Below, piece after piece: positions 52,921-62,840 of a stretch of 64,000 bases of DNA. Both the position numbers and the translations under genes were made by a program. The notes beneath the pieces were generated by a model, which saw only the letters and a program-made list of their open reading frames with translations, had not been told where the DNA came from and did no database searches. The stretch's first letter is position 1. Each line of letters begins with the position of its first letter. Source of the DNA: Gallionella sp. (GTDB lineage: Bacteria; Pseudomonadota; Gammaproteobacteria; Burkholderiales; Gallionellaceae); assembly GCA_028710525.1 (NCBI GenBank), contig JAQTTY010000010.1:1-64000 (forward strand), written 5' to 3'.

Positions 52921-54954
52921 TCACGCTGCTAACTTACTCTGCCTTGCTGGAACACTGCTAAGTGCAGCAACGTCCAATATCAATGCTACCTTGCCATTAC
53001 CCATGATGGTCGCACCCGAGATGCCGGGCAGTTTGCGGAAATTGGACTCTAGGCTCTTGATGACGACCTGATGTTGGCCCAACAACTCATCTACCAGCAC
53101 GGCAATCTTCTTGCCTTCTGCCTCGACGATGACCACGATGCGTGCATCCTTCTTCACGTTGGCATTCGGCACATTGAACACTTCATGCAAGGCCATCAGT
53201 GGCAGATATTCTCCACGCACATGCACCATATGCCCACCACCACTCACGGTGCGTAGATCATCGTCAGACATGAGTAGCGACTCGATAATGTAACCCAAGG
53301 GGATGATGTAGGTTTGTTCACCAACTGCGACAGAGAGACCATCCAAGATCGCCAAGGTCAGCGGCAAACGAATCAAGATACGCGTGCCATGACCTTCCAC
53401 CGAATCGATCTCGACGCGACCACCCATAGCCCCGATGTTCCGTTTCACCACATCCATGCCTACACCACGACCAGACACATCGGTGATCACCTCGGCCGTG
53501 GAGAAGCCCGCCTCGAAGATCAACATCCAAACCTCGGCATCGGTCATGTCATCACGCATCGCCAGACCACGCTCGCGCGCCTTGCCCAATATCTTGGCGC
53601 GGTTCAGACCGCCGCCATCGTCCGCGACTTCGATGACGATATTGCCTCCCTGATGGGAAGCCTTGAGAGTGATCGTGCCTTTTTCAGGTTTACCCGCGGC
53701 CAACCTGCGCTCGGGTGATTCGATACCGTGATCCAAACTATTACGCACCAGATGGGTCAGTGGATCAGCGATCTTCTCTATCAGTCCTTTATCCAGCTCC
53801 GTACCCTCGCCCAAAGTCTTGAGTTCGACTTGTTTTCCCAGCTTGCCAGCCAAATCACGTACCACACGCGGGAAGCGACTGAACACAAAAGAGATAGGCA
53901 ACATACGTACCGACATGATGACTTCCTGCAGATCACGGGTGTTGCGCTCCAATTGATGCAGACCGCTTTGCAGCTTTTCATAAAGCCCGCTGTCCACGGT
54001 AGAAGCTGACTCGGCCAGCATGGCCTGGGTAATGACTAGTTCACCCACCAAATTGATGAGTTGATCTACCTTTTCCACATTGACTCGTATCGAAGTATCG
54101 GCAGCCGGTGCAGTGCGATCCGAAGCTCGGCGACGTGGCGCCTCAGCCTCCACGACTTCCTTTGCGACCGGCGCAGATTCTTGCGCCACTGGTGTGATCT
54201 TCTGAAAGAAGCCATAACCCTGTTGGGTTTCTTGTTGTGCTTGTTGCGGAGTAGAGGGCAATTGTGTGGGCTCATCCACAAACAATCCAAAACTCTGATC
54301 AGCAACAACTACTGGTGCCGCTGCGGCAGGTTCTTCGGTGAAGAAACCATAAGCCGGCTCGTCAACTTTGGCAGGCGCGTCGAATACGGCATCGTCAAAG
54401 AAACCATAAGCATCATCGCCGGATGACTTTTCAGCCGGTTCAGCATCGAAGAATCCGTAAGCGGTTTCGGCGGCTGCAGGCTCATCTTCAAACAGACCAT
54501 AGGCGGTCTCGGCAGCTGCTGTTGTAGGAATGGCGACCGCTGGCGTATGGGCAGGTTGGCCGCCGACATTGCAGGTAAGTCTTTCCAATTTTTCGCAGAC
54601 TGTTTTAACTTGCGCAGCATCCACTTCACCCTCGCCGCGGTGTGCGTCGAGTTGCATATGGATGACATCCCCTGCTTCTAGGAACACGTTGACCATCTCG
54701 TCGGTCAGCTTCATCTCCTGCTTGCGCAGACGATCCAGCAGGTTCTCCAGCACATGGGTCACCTCCGTCATGTCATTGAAGCCGAAGGTGCCGCTACCGC
54801 CTTTGATAGAGTGTGCCGAGCGGAAGATCGCATTCAGATCGTCCATACTGGGGTCGCCCACGTCGAGCGCCAAGAGCAAAGATTCCATGGTGGAAAGATG
54901 CTCGGCGGCTTCTTCGAAGAAGACTTGGTAGAACTGGGTGATATCTATACTCAC
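52921..54954 (-). CDS. cheA: Chemotaxis histidine kinase CheA with YGFF repeats in the linker
   Basis: A 677-residue kinase. P1 (1-125) has AIFRSAHSIKGGSGTFGFND with the phosphorylated His at 48. The P1-P3 linker (about 130-285) has no recognisable P2. It instead holds six short motifs at 151, 165, 182, 201, 221 and 246 (AYGLF, AYGFF, AYGFF, AYGFF, SFGLF, GYGFF), each but the last followed by acidic residues. P3 (SIRVNVEKVDQLINLVGELV), P4 (HLVRNSLDHGIESPERR, DDGGGLNRAKIL, GRGVGMDVVKRNI) and the CheW-like P5 domain follow. It is 16 bases from cheY copy 2 and ends the right-hand che operon. Confidence 0.95.
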   Translation of the reverse strand: MSIDITQFYQVFFEEAAEHLSTMESLLLALDVGDPSMDDLNAIFRSAHSIKGGSGTFGFNDMTEVTHVLENLLDRLRKQEMKLTDEMVNVFLEAGDVIHMQLDAHRGEGEVDAAQVKTVCEKLERLTCNVGGQPAHTPAVAIPTTAAAETAYGLFEDEPAAAETAYGFFDAEPAEKSSGDDAYGFFDDAVFDAPAKVDEPAYGFFTEEPAAAAPVVVADQSFGLFVDEPTQLPSTPQQAQQETQQGYGFFQKITPVAQESAPVAKEVVEAEAPRRRASDRTAPAADTSIRVNVEKVDQLINLVGELVITQAMLAESASTVDSGLYEKLQSGLHQLERNTRDLQEVIMSVRMLPISFVFSRFPRVVRDLAGKLGKQVELKTLGEGTELDKGLIEKIADPLTHLVRNSLDHGIESPERRLAAGKPEKGTITLKASHQGGNIVIEVADDGGGLNRAKILGKARERGLAMRDDMTDAEVWMLIFEAGFSTAEVITDVSGRGVGMDVVKRNIGAMGGRVEIDSVEGHGTRILIRLPLTLAILDGLSVAVGEQTYIIPLGYIIESLLMSDDDLRTVSGGGHMVHVRGEYLPLMALHEVFNVPNANVKKDARIVVIVEAEGKKIAVLVDELLGQHQVVIKSLESNFRKLPGISGATIMGNGKVALILDVAALSSVPARQSKLAA

Positions 54955-54970
54955 GACATACTCCCAATTG

Positions 54971-55336
54971 TTAGCCGATGACTTTTTTCACAACCTCTAG
55001 CAATTTTTGCGGATCGAATGGCTTGACCAACCAGCCAGTCGCACCAGCTGCCTTGCCCTGCATCTTCATCGCATCACCAGATTCAGTGGTGAGCATCAGA
55101 ATGGGCGTGCTGCGATAGTTGGGCAGCGCGCGCAGGGTCTTAATCAAGGTCAAACCGTCCATACGTGGCATGTTCTGATCGGTCAGCACCAGATCGACAG
55201 TCTTTTGTTTGGCTTTATCCAAGCCCTCCTGACCATCCGCTGCCTCTACCACTTCATATCCTGCACTCTTCAAAGTGAACGCCACCATCTGACGAATAGA
55301 ACTCGAATCATCCACACTAAGTATCGTCTTTGCCAT
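54971..55336 (-). CDS. CheY-type single-domain response regulator (copy 2)
   Basis: A 121-residue receiver. It starts KTILSVDDSSSIRQMVAFTL, has LVLTDQNMPRMDGLTLIKTL with the phospho-acceptor Asp (near 53), LMLTTESGD, and WLVKPFDPQKLLEVV. It is of the type usually found next to a cheA in non-enteric clusters and is not the FliM-binding type encoded at 60443-60832. It probably takes phosphate from the neighbouring CheA and could act as a phosphate sink or adaptation signal (inference). Confidence 0.93.
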   Translation of the reverse strand: MAKTILSVDDSSSIRQMVAFTLKSAGYEVVEAADGQEGLDKAKQKTVDLVLTDQNMPRMDGLTLIKTLRALPNYRSTPILMLTTESGDAMKMQGKAAGATGWLVKPFDPQKLLEVVKKVIG

Positions 55337-55383
55337 GTCACATCCTCCAACTAAGATTCAATAAAAACTACTGTCTCTGCTAC

Positions 55384-56571
55384 CTAAAACAACTCTATAT
55401 CACCGCTGCTCATCTGTTCTTGCCGCACCGGGTTCTTGGAACTGAGATGCTCAGCACGCTCAAATACCGCTGCGATATCTTGCGTCACGCGCTCGACCTG
55501 TTGATGGGAAATGGACACGCCACTTTGTTCCTGCTTGGCGACCTCACCCATGCTGGTCCAGGCACTGTGCATACAATCAATGCGCTGCACCGAGTGCTGC
55601 AACAACTGACTGACCATGTCTTGGAACTGCAAGGAGGTGACTGCCGCGCCAACCACATCGTCCACCTTGGCTGAGATCTCGGATTGCTTATCTATCACCG
55701 TACTCATTGTCTTATTAACTTGCTGCACTTTATTTAACACCACATCCAATCGCTGCTTAGATTGCAGTGCGAAGGCCATATCCAGCGAAGCCATACGGTT
55801 TATCACCGCCTCTGCATCCATGATGGCACCATTGACCATGGTCACGTTGCCACGTATCTGTTTGCTGAAATGTTCTGCTCGTGAAGACAACTTGCGTACT
55901 TCGTCAGCCACTACCGCGAAGCCTCTGCCGGCTTCGCCGGCGCGCGCGGCTTCTATGGCTGCATTCAAAGACAGCAGATTAGTCTGCTTGGAGATCGAAT
56001 CGATCTCGCCCAGTACAGCCAGAATGCCGTGCACCTGTTGGCTGACGCTTTCCATCTTCTCGGCCAGTTCTATGCCAGTCTTGCTGTTATTGATGATGCT
56101 GCCGACCAGTGCTTTGAGCGTCTCCGAGGTCTCTTCCAGATGATCCTTCAAAGCAGCGTCATCATCTCCGCCTTCCCCATTATTGCCTGCCACCGTGAGT
56201 GCCACATCACGTTGTTCACGTATCAGATTATGCATGCCATCGAAACTACCCAACAGCTTGGATATCGCGTCACTCAACAAAGTCTGTACCTGCCCTAAAT
56301 CCTCTTGAGCACCGGAAAAATGTGTGGCGAACTGTTCGTGGGTATTAATCAATAAGCCGTCTACTGCTCCATCTTTGCTGTTCTGAGCTGAAGCATGTTC
56401 TTCATCACTGTTCGTAGATGACTGCACCGATGTCGCAGAATTAAAATACACCACGACGACAGCGACCAAGGTGATCACACTGCTGAACAAAAACATCAGA
56501 CTGTCGGACGATCCTTGCACCGCCCAATGCAGCGCGGTGGCGATGATGATGACGATAATGATCACTGGCAT
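55384..56571 (-). CDS. Membrane-bound methyl-accepting-type protein without sensor domain
   Basis: A 395-residue protein. Two adjacent N-terminal helices ([36 protein letters not shown]) have almost no periplasmic loop. A long helical region without HAMP follows. The signalling hairpin [20 protein letters not shown] then [20 protein letters not shown] is divergent from the other receptors. It ends in SSGDIELF, like the QGDVELF of CheD. It lies between the CZB receptor and the cheY/cheA pair. It may be a cytoplasm-facing receptor or a scaffold of the second CheA array (inference). Confidence 0.88.
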   Translation of the reverse strand: MPVIIIVIIIATALHWAVQGSSDSLMFLFSSVITLVAVVVVYFNSATSVQSSTNSDEEHASAQNSKDGAVDGLLINTHEQFATHFSGAQEDLGQVQTLLSDAISKLLGSFDGMHNLIREQRDVALTVAGNNGEGGDDDAALKDHLEETSETLKALVGSIINNSKTGIELAEKMESVSQQVHGILAVLGEIDSISKQTNLLSLNAAIEAARAGEAGRGFAVVADEVRKLSSRAEHFSKQIRGNVTMVNGAIMDAEAVINRMASLDMAFALQSKQRLDVVLNKVQQVNKTMSTVIDKQSEISAKVDDVVGAAVTSLQFQDMVSQLLQHSVQRIDCMHSAWTSMGEVAKQEQSGVSISHQQVERVTQDIAAVFERAEHLSSKNPVRQEQMSSGDIELF

Positions 56572-56602
56572 AACGACTCCCTGCGCTTGTCTTGATTAAG
56601 TC

Positions 56603-57706
56603 TCAAAGATTACCGGCCTCGCTGGCTTTGGCTATCTTTTCCAATGCGTCCAACACGGCCATGCTGGCCGTCTCCATCTTGCTGACGTAATCCATACCAC
56701 GTACACCGTCTCCTGAACGGAAAGCGATGACCGCATCTTTGCCATTGTGGTGCACAGCCTCATGCGGAGTGGCGATGGCGCTATAACCGTCCAACTTGGC
56801 GAACTGCTTGCCTTCTCCATCGAAATACCATTTACCCAAACGGCAGTTGGTGTGCGAGGAGAAGCTATCCGCAGTACGATCGGACACGCCCATATAGACT
56901 TTGTAGATCTCGAACTTGTAGAGGATATGATCAATCTTGGCGACCTCGACGAAACTACGCAGCGCGGCAGCAGAGATGGTGCCTTCCATCTTGTGCGACA
57001 GATCGAGCAGATGCTTCATGCTCTCCATCACCCCACCCACTTCTTGGCTGAACACCTGAGATTTGTCAGCCATACCCTGCATCTGCTCCTTGGCCAACTC
57101 GGTCTCGCCCTGTATCGCGGTGACGATGCTAGAAATCTCACTGGTAGCCTTGGCAGTGCGTTCTGCGAGTTTGCGTACCTCGTCCGCCACCACAGCGAAT
57201 CCGCGTCCCTGCTCACCAGCACGTGCCGCCTCGATGGCTGCGTTGAGTGCCAACAGATTGGTCTGGTCGGCAATCTCTTTAATAAGCTTGACGATGCTAC
57301 CGATCTCAGCGGCACGCTGAGTGAGGTTCTGCACATTATTAGAGGACTGCAAAGTATCGCTGGACAGCACATCCAGAGTACGTGAGATCTGCATCACGGC
57401 TTCGCGGTTGCCTTCCGAGACAGTAGCCGCTTCTATGGCATGTTCTTTCTCTGCCTTGAGCGCTTGTGCTGCTGCTGCCTGTGAGCCCTGTAGCGCGATG
57501 AAGGACTCACCGAATCCCTGCATATTGCTAAAGATCAATTTGGATAGTTCGCAGTTCTGCTCCGCTTCGGACATACGCGCACGCATCTCATCACGTTCGT
57601 CTTCTACTCGACGCAACTGGTCGCGCAACTGGTTCGCATCGCGCTCCGTAGCCAGCAATCTTGCCAATGCGTCCTGATGCTCTTGTTTTAATTTACCGCC
57701 AAACAT
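56603..57706 (-). CDS. Cytoplasmic chemoreceptor with CZB zinc-binding domain
   Basis: A 367-residue soluble receptor. The N-terminal coiled coil ([20 protein letters not shown]) precedes the hairpin [20 protein letters not shown] followed by [20 protein letters not shown]. The C-terminal CZB domain (about 255-355) has [30 protein letters not shown] and [14 protein letters not shown], giving the His, Cys and two His zinc ligands. The order hairpin-CZB resembles cytoplasmic receptors such as TlpD. It has no membrane segment or PAS. Confidence 0.92.
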   Translation of the reverse strand: MFGGKLKQEHQDALARLLATERDANQLRDQLRRVEDERDEMRARMSEAEQNCELSKLIFSNMQGFGESFIALQGSQAAAAQALKAEKEHAIEAATVSEGNREAVMQISRTLDVLSSDTLQSSNNVQNLTQRAAEIGSIVKLIKEIADQTNLLALNAAIEAARAGEQGRGFAVVADEVRKLAERTAKATSEISSIVTAIQGETELAKEQMQGMADKSQVFSQEVGGVMESMKHLLDLSHKMEGTISAAALRSFVEVAKIDHILYKFEIYKVYMGVSDRTADSFSSHTNCRLGKWYFDGEGKQFAKLDGYSAIATPHEAVHHNGKDAVIAFRSGDGVRGMDYVSKMETASMAVLDALEKIAKASEAGNL

Positions 57707-57739
57707 TTTATCCTCCTAGTTTCTATACGAGCATGCCGA

Positions 57740-59593
57740 CTAATTGCCGCGCACGTCGCTAAGTAATTCCTTGATATCCAATATCAGTACGATCTCGCCT
57801 TCGCTGGACATGGTCACCCCTGCCACACCCTTAGGTCTGAAGGTCTCCAAAGACTTGATCACTACATCGTCATGTCCAGCAAAGCCGTCTGCCGACAAGA
57901 TAAAGCTGTTGTTGCCGACCTGCATAAGTACACCAACTTCGGGCTCCACGCCTTGCTCCCAACCTATCAGTCTGGCCAGCGGCAAGACCGGCAACACTTC
58001 GCCGCGTACCACCATGGTGGCGCGTCCCGAAACTTGTTGTAATTGACCTGGAGAGACCGACAAAATCTCGCGCACCATGGACAAGGGGACGGCAAACGAT
58101 TGCTCGCCCAAGCGCAGGATCAACACTGGCAGGATGGCAAGTGTGAGTGGCAAGGAGATGGTGAACACGCTGCCCTTACCGGGCTCAGAATGGATGCTGA
58201 TGGTGCCGTTGAGTTTCTGGATATTGGTCTTCACCACATCCATACCCACGCCGCGTCCAGACACACTGGAGATCTCATCCTTGGTAGAGAAGCCGGGTAA
58301 GAAGATCAGTTCCAAACATTGATGCTCATCCAGGGTGTTCGCCACTTCAGTGGTGATGATGCCTTTTTCCAAAGCCTTCGAACGTATCACTTCGGGACGC
58401 ATGCCACGACCATCGTCGGCGATGGTGATGAGGATATGGTCGCCTTCCTGGCGAGCACTCAATTCCACTAGGCTCTTCTCAGGCTTGCCTGCAGCGATAC
58501 GCGCTTCTATGGTCTCAACACCGTGATCGACCGCATTACGCACTAAGTGCACCAATGGATCGTTGAGGTCTTCTATCATGGTCTTGTCCATCTCGGTCTC
58601 TTCGCCGGACAACACCAGTTCCACATCCTTGCCCAAGGAACGCGCCAGATCGCGCGCCAAGCGAGGATACTTATTGAACAAACGGCCTATGGGCTGCATA
58701 CGAGTCTTCATCACCGCGTTCTGCAGATTCACCACCAGCATGTCTAGTTGGCTCACAGATTGGTCGAGTTCACGCAAGGTGTCCGCATCGGTGCGGCCTT
58801 GGAGGATGTCGGCGCGTAGATGGGTGAGGCGGTTCTTGGTCAGGCCGATCTCACCGGACAAGTTGAGCACCTGATCGAGACGCACTGTATCCACACGTAT
58901 GGTGGTCTCCTTGGCATCCTTGGCGGGGACGTCGCCGGGGCGACGTCCGACCGTGTCACCGGGTTTATCTTCGGCGCGACGACCAAATACCTTGGTAGTA
59001 GATTCTTCTTCCGCAACGGCAGCAGCGATCTGCTCAGGGTCGCGCGTAACGCCAGCTTTTTCAACGATATCCGTACCAGTCAATGCGGTATAGAGCGCAT
59101 CCCAATCGACCTGATCGGCAGGCTCTGTCGAGGTAGTGGGCTCTGCGGGTATAGCCACAACTGCAGAGGTAGCATGATGTGGCACTTTGGCTGCGATCTT
59201 CTCACCAGCCAGCGTCGCTTTAAGCGCATCAAGTATGGCTGCTGGTGCAGCCGATGGTTGGCGGGAACTTGACAGGTCACCGAACATCTTGCTCACCTCT
59301 CCGGTGGCAGCGAAGATCACATCCATGATCTCGGCGTTCAACTTCATCTCACCAGTGCGCAACTTATCGAACAGGTTCTCGGTCAGGTGACACAAGGTCA
59401 CCAACTCGTTCGCGTTGAGAAAACCCGCACCACCTTTGATGGTGTGGAAACCACGGAAGATATCGTTGAGCAGCTTGCGATCATCCGGAAACTTCTCCAG
59501 ATCGATCAGCTTACCGTCCACATCAGACAACATCTCCGAAGCTTCAGACAAGAAGTCATGCAACAGTTCTTCCATACCGGTAAAGTCATTCAT
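57740..59593 (-). CDS. cheA: Chemotaxis histidine kinase CheA (second copy)
   Basis: A 617-residue kinase. P1 has NDIFRGFHTIKGGAGFLNAN with His at 50. An Ala/Pro/Thr linker (about 115-235, KVFGRRAEDKPGD) lacks P2 and lacks the YGFF motifs of the other CheA. P3 (TIRVDTVRLDQVLNLSGEIG), P4 (VHLVRNAVDHGVETIEAR, DDGRGMRPEVIR, SGRGVGMDVVKTNIQKLNGT) and a CheW-like P5 follow. It lies directly after cheZ (98 bases) and cheY, the normal place of the flagellar-motor CheA. Confidence 0.95.
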   Translation of the reverse strand: MNDFTGMEELLHDFLSEASEMLSDVDGKLIDLEKFPDDRKLLNDIFRGFHTIKGGAGFLNANELVTLCHLTENLFDKLRTGEMKLNAEIMDVIFAATGEVSKMFGDLSSSRQPSAAPAAILDALKATLAGEKIAAKVPHHATSAVVAIPAEPTTSTEPADQVDWDALYTALTGTDIVEKAGVTRDPEQIAAAVAEEESTTKVFGRRAEDKPGDTVGRRPGDVPAKDAKETTIRVDTVRLDQVLNLSGEIGLTKNRLTHLRADILQGRTDADTLRELDQSVSQLDMLVVNLQNAVMKTRMQPIGRLFNKYPRLARDLARSLGKDVELVLSGEETEMDKTMIEDLNDPLVHLVRNAVDHGVETIEARIAAGKPEKSLVELSARQEGDHILITIADDGRGMRPEVIRSKALEKGIITTEVANTLDEHQCLELIFLPGFSTKDEISSVSGRGVGMDVVKTNIQKLNGTISIHSEPGKGSVFTISLPLTLAILPVLILRLGEQSFAVPLSMVREILSVSPGQLQQVSGRATMVVRGEVLPVLPLARLIGWEQGVEPEVGVLMQVGNNSFILSADGFAGHDDVVIKSLETFRPKGVAGVTMSSEGEIVLILDIKELLSDVRGN

Positions 59594-59691
59594 TTCTTAC
59601 TCCTTGTGAGGACAGTCGGGAGTGGGTCGGCACCCTGTGCCGCAGCGGTAAGTGGAATCTCCACTCACCCCTTACCACTCACCGCTACCGA

Positions 59692-60435
59692 TCAAAATCC
59701 CAAACTCTCCAACAAATCGTCCACCTGATCTTGGCTGGTCACGACATCGTTACGCCCCTCAGCCTGAACCACCGGCCCGTTCAATAAGCCACTATTCATC
59801 TCAGCCTTCACCCCAGCCGGCGCGTTCTCGATCAACAGCGAGAGCAACTCTTTCTCCATATCTTGGGTGACAGTGATGACTTTCTTGATGACTTGGCCCG
59901 TGAGATCCTGGAAATCTTGAGCCATCATGATTTCGACTAAGTAGCTGTTGATGACCCGAGTATCACGAGGGGTGCCATGCAGGAATTTGACGGTGCTCAG
60001 CACCAGTGCCTTAAAGCTCGCCACATCCAATTTCTTGTCAAACAACAAGTCCCACTGCTGGGCTAATCGCTGAGCCTCACCTTCAATCTGAGATACCACG
60101 GGCTGTGCCGCCTCGGTCGCATTGAGTACGCGCTCAGCCGCCTGCTGCGTCAGCGTCGCTACATAGTTAAGGCGATCACGTGCATCTGGTATCGAAGATG
60201 CCGCGCGCTCGATCTCTTTATTCAGACCCAGTTCACACAAGGTATCGTGTAGGGTTCTGGCCAGATGACCAATCTGATTGATTACCTTGCCGTTGCTCTC
60301 AGGTGCACGTGCTTCGGCAGCGACTGGGGTGATCGGTAAAATGGTGGCGGTATTCTCGGCATTGTTCGCCTCTAGGATGCTATCGAATAGCGCCTCTAGA
60401 TCATCGGTATCTTGGTTTGCTGTATTGGTAGCCAT
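59692..60435 (-). CDS. cheZ: CheY-P phosphatase
   Basis: CheZ removes phosphate from CheY. The 247-residue protein is helical. The active-site region MMAQDFQDLTGQVIKKVITV carries the conserved Asp and Gln. The C-terminus QDQVDDLLESLGF is the CheY-binding peptide. The N-terminal part is a weakly conserved leader (LEALFDSILEANNAE). It is 7 bases from cheY. Confidence 0.95.
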   Translation of the reverse strand: MATNTANQDTDDLEALFDSILEANNAENTATILPITPVAAEARAPESNGKVINQIGHLARTLHDTLCELGLNKEIERAASSIPDARDRLNYVATLTQQAAERVLNATEAAQPVVSQIEGEAQRLAQQWDLLFDKKLDVASFKALVLSTVKFLHGTPRDTRVINSYLVEIMMAQDFQDLTGQVIKKVITVTQDMEKELLSLLIENAPAGVKAEMNSGLLNGPVVQAEGRNDVVTSQDQVDDLLESLGF

Positions 60436-60442
60436 GACATCC

Positions 60443-60832
60443 TCACTTATTCATGTTCTGAAAGACCTTCTTCAACTTCTCATCCAGCGTCGCGGCGGTG
60501 AAGGGCTTAACCACATAACCGCTGGCACCCGCTTGCGCCGCCTGGATGATGTTTTCCTTCTTGGCCTCAGCCGTGACCATCAATACCGGTAGATGTTTAA
60601 GTTTGGCGTCGGCACGAATGTTCTGTAACAGCTCCAAGCCCGTCATATTCGGCATATTCCAGTCGGAGACAACGAAATCAAACTCGCTGGAACGTAGCTT
60701 GGCTAAAGCATCCACACCATCCTCAGCTTCTTGGACGTTGACGAAGCCCAACTCCTTAAGCAGGTTGCGCACGATGCGTCGCATCGTCGAAAAATCATCC
60801 ACCACTAAAAATTTTGTATCTTCTATGCCCAT
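60443..60832 (-). CDS. cheY: Chemotaxis response regulator (motor-binding)
   Basis: CheY-P binds FliM and switches the motor. From ATG 60832 it has 129 residues. It has [40 protein letters not shown] (phospho-acceptor Asp near 57), [13 protein letters not shown] and [15 protein letters not shown]. The match to enterobacterial CheY is close throughout. The frame is open 14 codons upstream, but that extension is not conserved and ATG 60832 fits the family start. Confidence 0.96.
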   Translation of the reverse strand: MGIEDTKFLVVDDFSTMRRIVRNLLKELGFVNVQEAEDGVDALAKLRSSEFDFVVSDWNMPNMTGLELLQNIRADAKLKHLPVLMVTAEAKKENIIQAAQAGASGYVVKPFTAATLDEKLKKVFQNMNK

Positions 60833-60902
60833 GACGCTCTCCTTAAATCTGATGAGTGGTATGCCCAATCGCACTATCCACTCCTAATTTCCAACTACCA
60901 TT

Positions 60903-61850
60903 TCAAGTCAATAACGGCCGCAGCGTCGAAGACAAAATCAGCGAATCGAACTTCGGCACGTAATAATCAACACCCACCTTGCGCCCCATGGCGCGATTGG
61001 CATCTGACGACAGAGAGGAATGCATCACCACGGGGATACCATCGAAGCGGCGATCTGATTTGACGTGCTGGGTCAATACATAACCGTCCATTTCCGGCAT
61101 CTCGGCGTCAGTCAAAATAACTTGTATCTGGTCATGCAGCTTCAATGACATCGCGCTAGCGGAATCCGCCATCGAACGCAGCTTCTCCCAAGCGTCATTG
61201 CCGTTGTTGGCTTGGATATGTTTGACGCCCATCTTATCCAGCACCTCGGCGATCTTGCGCCGTGCCACCATGGAGTCATCGGCGAAGAAGATGCACAGCT
61301 CATGTGCAGAATCAACCCGCTCCACATTACCCACCACCGCTTCTCCAAAGGCGTTTGCTAGGATCTGCTCGACATCCAATATCGAAATCAGTGTCCCATC
61401 ACTCAATTCAGTGATTGCGGTGATGAGTGCGCCCTTGTCAGAAAGCATGCCTTCTGTGGCTCGTACCTTGTCCCAATCGACGCGGATAATGCGATCCACG
61501 CCTTCAACTAAAAATCCCAAGATATGGTTGTTGTACTCAGCCACCATCATGGTCTGGTGTTTTTTCTCAGGGGTCATCCCCATAAAATTGGCCAGATTCA
61601 ATACCGGCATGACGTTACCGCGCAGGCTGACGATGCCGTCCACGCCGTTGGGCATATTGGGAGTACGTGTGATCTTGCCGGCGGGGCAAACTTCTTTGAC
61701 CTTGAATACATTGATGCCAAATTTCTCGCCACTGCCCAGACTGAAAAGCAAAATTTCCATCTTGTTGGAGCCGGCCAGATTGGTACGAGCATCAATCTGG
61801 TCGAGCATGCCGTCACTGTCACTGCCCATCATTTCTTGTGTGTATGTCAT
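60903..61850 (-). CDS. cheV: CheV coupling protein (CheW-REC fusion), copy 1
   Basis: A 315-residue adaptor. The CheW domain (about 25-165) has LLFSLGSGEKFGINVFKVKE and TPNMPNGVDGIVSLRGNVMP. The receiver (about 180-310) has ELCIFFADDSMVARRKIAEV, VILTDAEMPEMDGYVLTQHV and YVPKFDSLILSS. CheV helps couple receptors to CheA and adapts when phosphorylated. It is 9 bases from the second cheV gene upstream and appears to be a duplicate of it, sharing the same layout. Confidence 0.94.
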   Translation of the reverse strand: MTYTQEMMGSDSDGMLDQIDARTNLAGSNKMEILLFSLGSGEKFGINVFKVKEVCPAGKITRTPNMPNGVDGIVSLRGNVMPVLNLANFMGMTPEKKHQTMMVAEYNNHILGFLVEGVDRIIRVDWDKVRATEGMLSDKGALITAITELSDGTLISILDVEQILANAFGEAVVGNVERVDSAHELCIFFADDSMVARRKIAEVLDKMGVKHIQANNGNDAWEKLRSMADSASAMSLKLHDQIQVILTDAEMPEMDGYVLTQHVKSDRRFDGIPVVMHSSLSSDANRAMGRKVGVDYYVPKFDSLILSSTLRPLLT

Positions 61851-61859
61851 CTTGATCTC

Positions 61860-62801
61860 CTAACCCAATAACCTAGTCAGCGTCTGTGCCAGCTTGTTCG
61901 GCTCAAACTTGGGTACATATTCATCCACACCCACTGCCTTACCCAATTGTTGATTGGCCGAGCTGCTCAACGAGGAGTGCATCACCACGGGGATACCGAC
62001 AAAGCGTTTGTCCGCCTTGATCTTGCGCGTCAGCATGTAGCCGTCCATCTCGGGCATCTCCACATCGGTCAAAATCACCTGCACCATTTTTTTCAGTGGA
62101 ATATTTGCAGCATCGGCGTGATCGGCCATCTTGCTGAGCTCCTGCCAAGCTTGGCGACCATTGATAGCGGAGATGTACTTGACCTGCATCGCATCGAGAG
62201 TGCGGGTGATCTGCGAGCGAGCGACCGTCGAATCGTCAGCGAAGAAAACGGTGCGCTCCTTGCCCAAGGGCAATACGTTCTTGAAGATCATCTCGTCGCT
62301 ATCGAAATGTCCGGTCTCAGACAGCACCTTCTCTACGTCCATCATCATCACGAGGCGTTTATCTTTCAGCTCCGTGATAGCAGTAACAAGGCCGCCCATC
62401 TCGGCTGCCAACATCGCAGGCGGCACACGCATCTCAGACCAATCCAGACGCAGGATGTTGTCCACCGCTTTGACAAGAAAACCTTGGGTGTGACCGTTGT
62501 ATTCTGTGACGATCATGATTTCGGGCTTGCACTCGGTCGTGATGCCTATGTATTTAGCCAGATCGATTACCGGCACCAACACGCCGCGCAGGCTCACCAT
62601 GCCTTCAACAGAATTAGGCATTTCTGGCGCACGTGTGATGACAGGAATACGCATCACTTCACGCACCTTGAACACATTGATGCCGAAAGTCTCCTCGCGC
62701 CCGCTACGCAGATCCTTGCCCAGCGAGAACATGAGGATTTCCAGCTTGTTGGTCCCGGCCAACTTGGTACGGGCATCTATGCTCTTCAATAGGTCAGACA
62801 T
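61860..62801 (-). CDS. cheV: CheV coupling protein (CheW-REC fusion), copy 2
   Basis: A 313-residue adaptor. The CheW domain has LMFSLGKDLRSGREETFGIN, VREVMRIPVITRAPEMPNSV and EGMVSLRGVLVPVIDLAKYI. The receiver has TVFFADDSTVARSQITRTLD, VILTDVEMPEMDGYMLTRKI and YVPKFEPNKLAQTL. An insert of about six residues (RSGREE) in the CheW domain sets it apart from copy 1. It lies 39 bases after the receptor gene at the right edge. Confidence 0.94.
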   Translation of the reverse strand: MSDLLKSIDARTKLAGTNKLEILMFSLGKDLRSGREETFGINVFKVREVMRIPVITRAPEMPNSVEGMVSLRGVLVPVIDLAKYIGITTECKPEIMIVTEYNGHTQGFLVKAVDNILRLDWSEMRVPPAMLAAEMGGLVTAITELKDKRLVMMMDVEKVLSETGHFDSDEMIFKNVLPLGKERTVFFADDSTVARSQITRTLDAMQVKYISAINGRQAWQELSKMADHADAANIPLKKMVQVILTDVEMPEMDGYMLTRKIKADKRFVGIPVVMHSSLSSSANQQLGKAVGVDEYVPKFEPNKLAQTLTRLLG

Positions 62802-62840
62802 TTGCTTTTCCTTTTCTCAGGTGTAGTGATGCACACCGTT

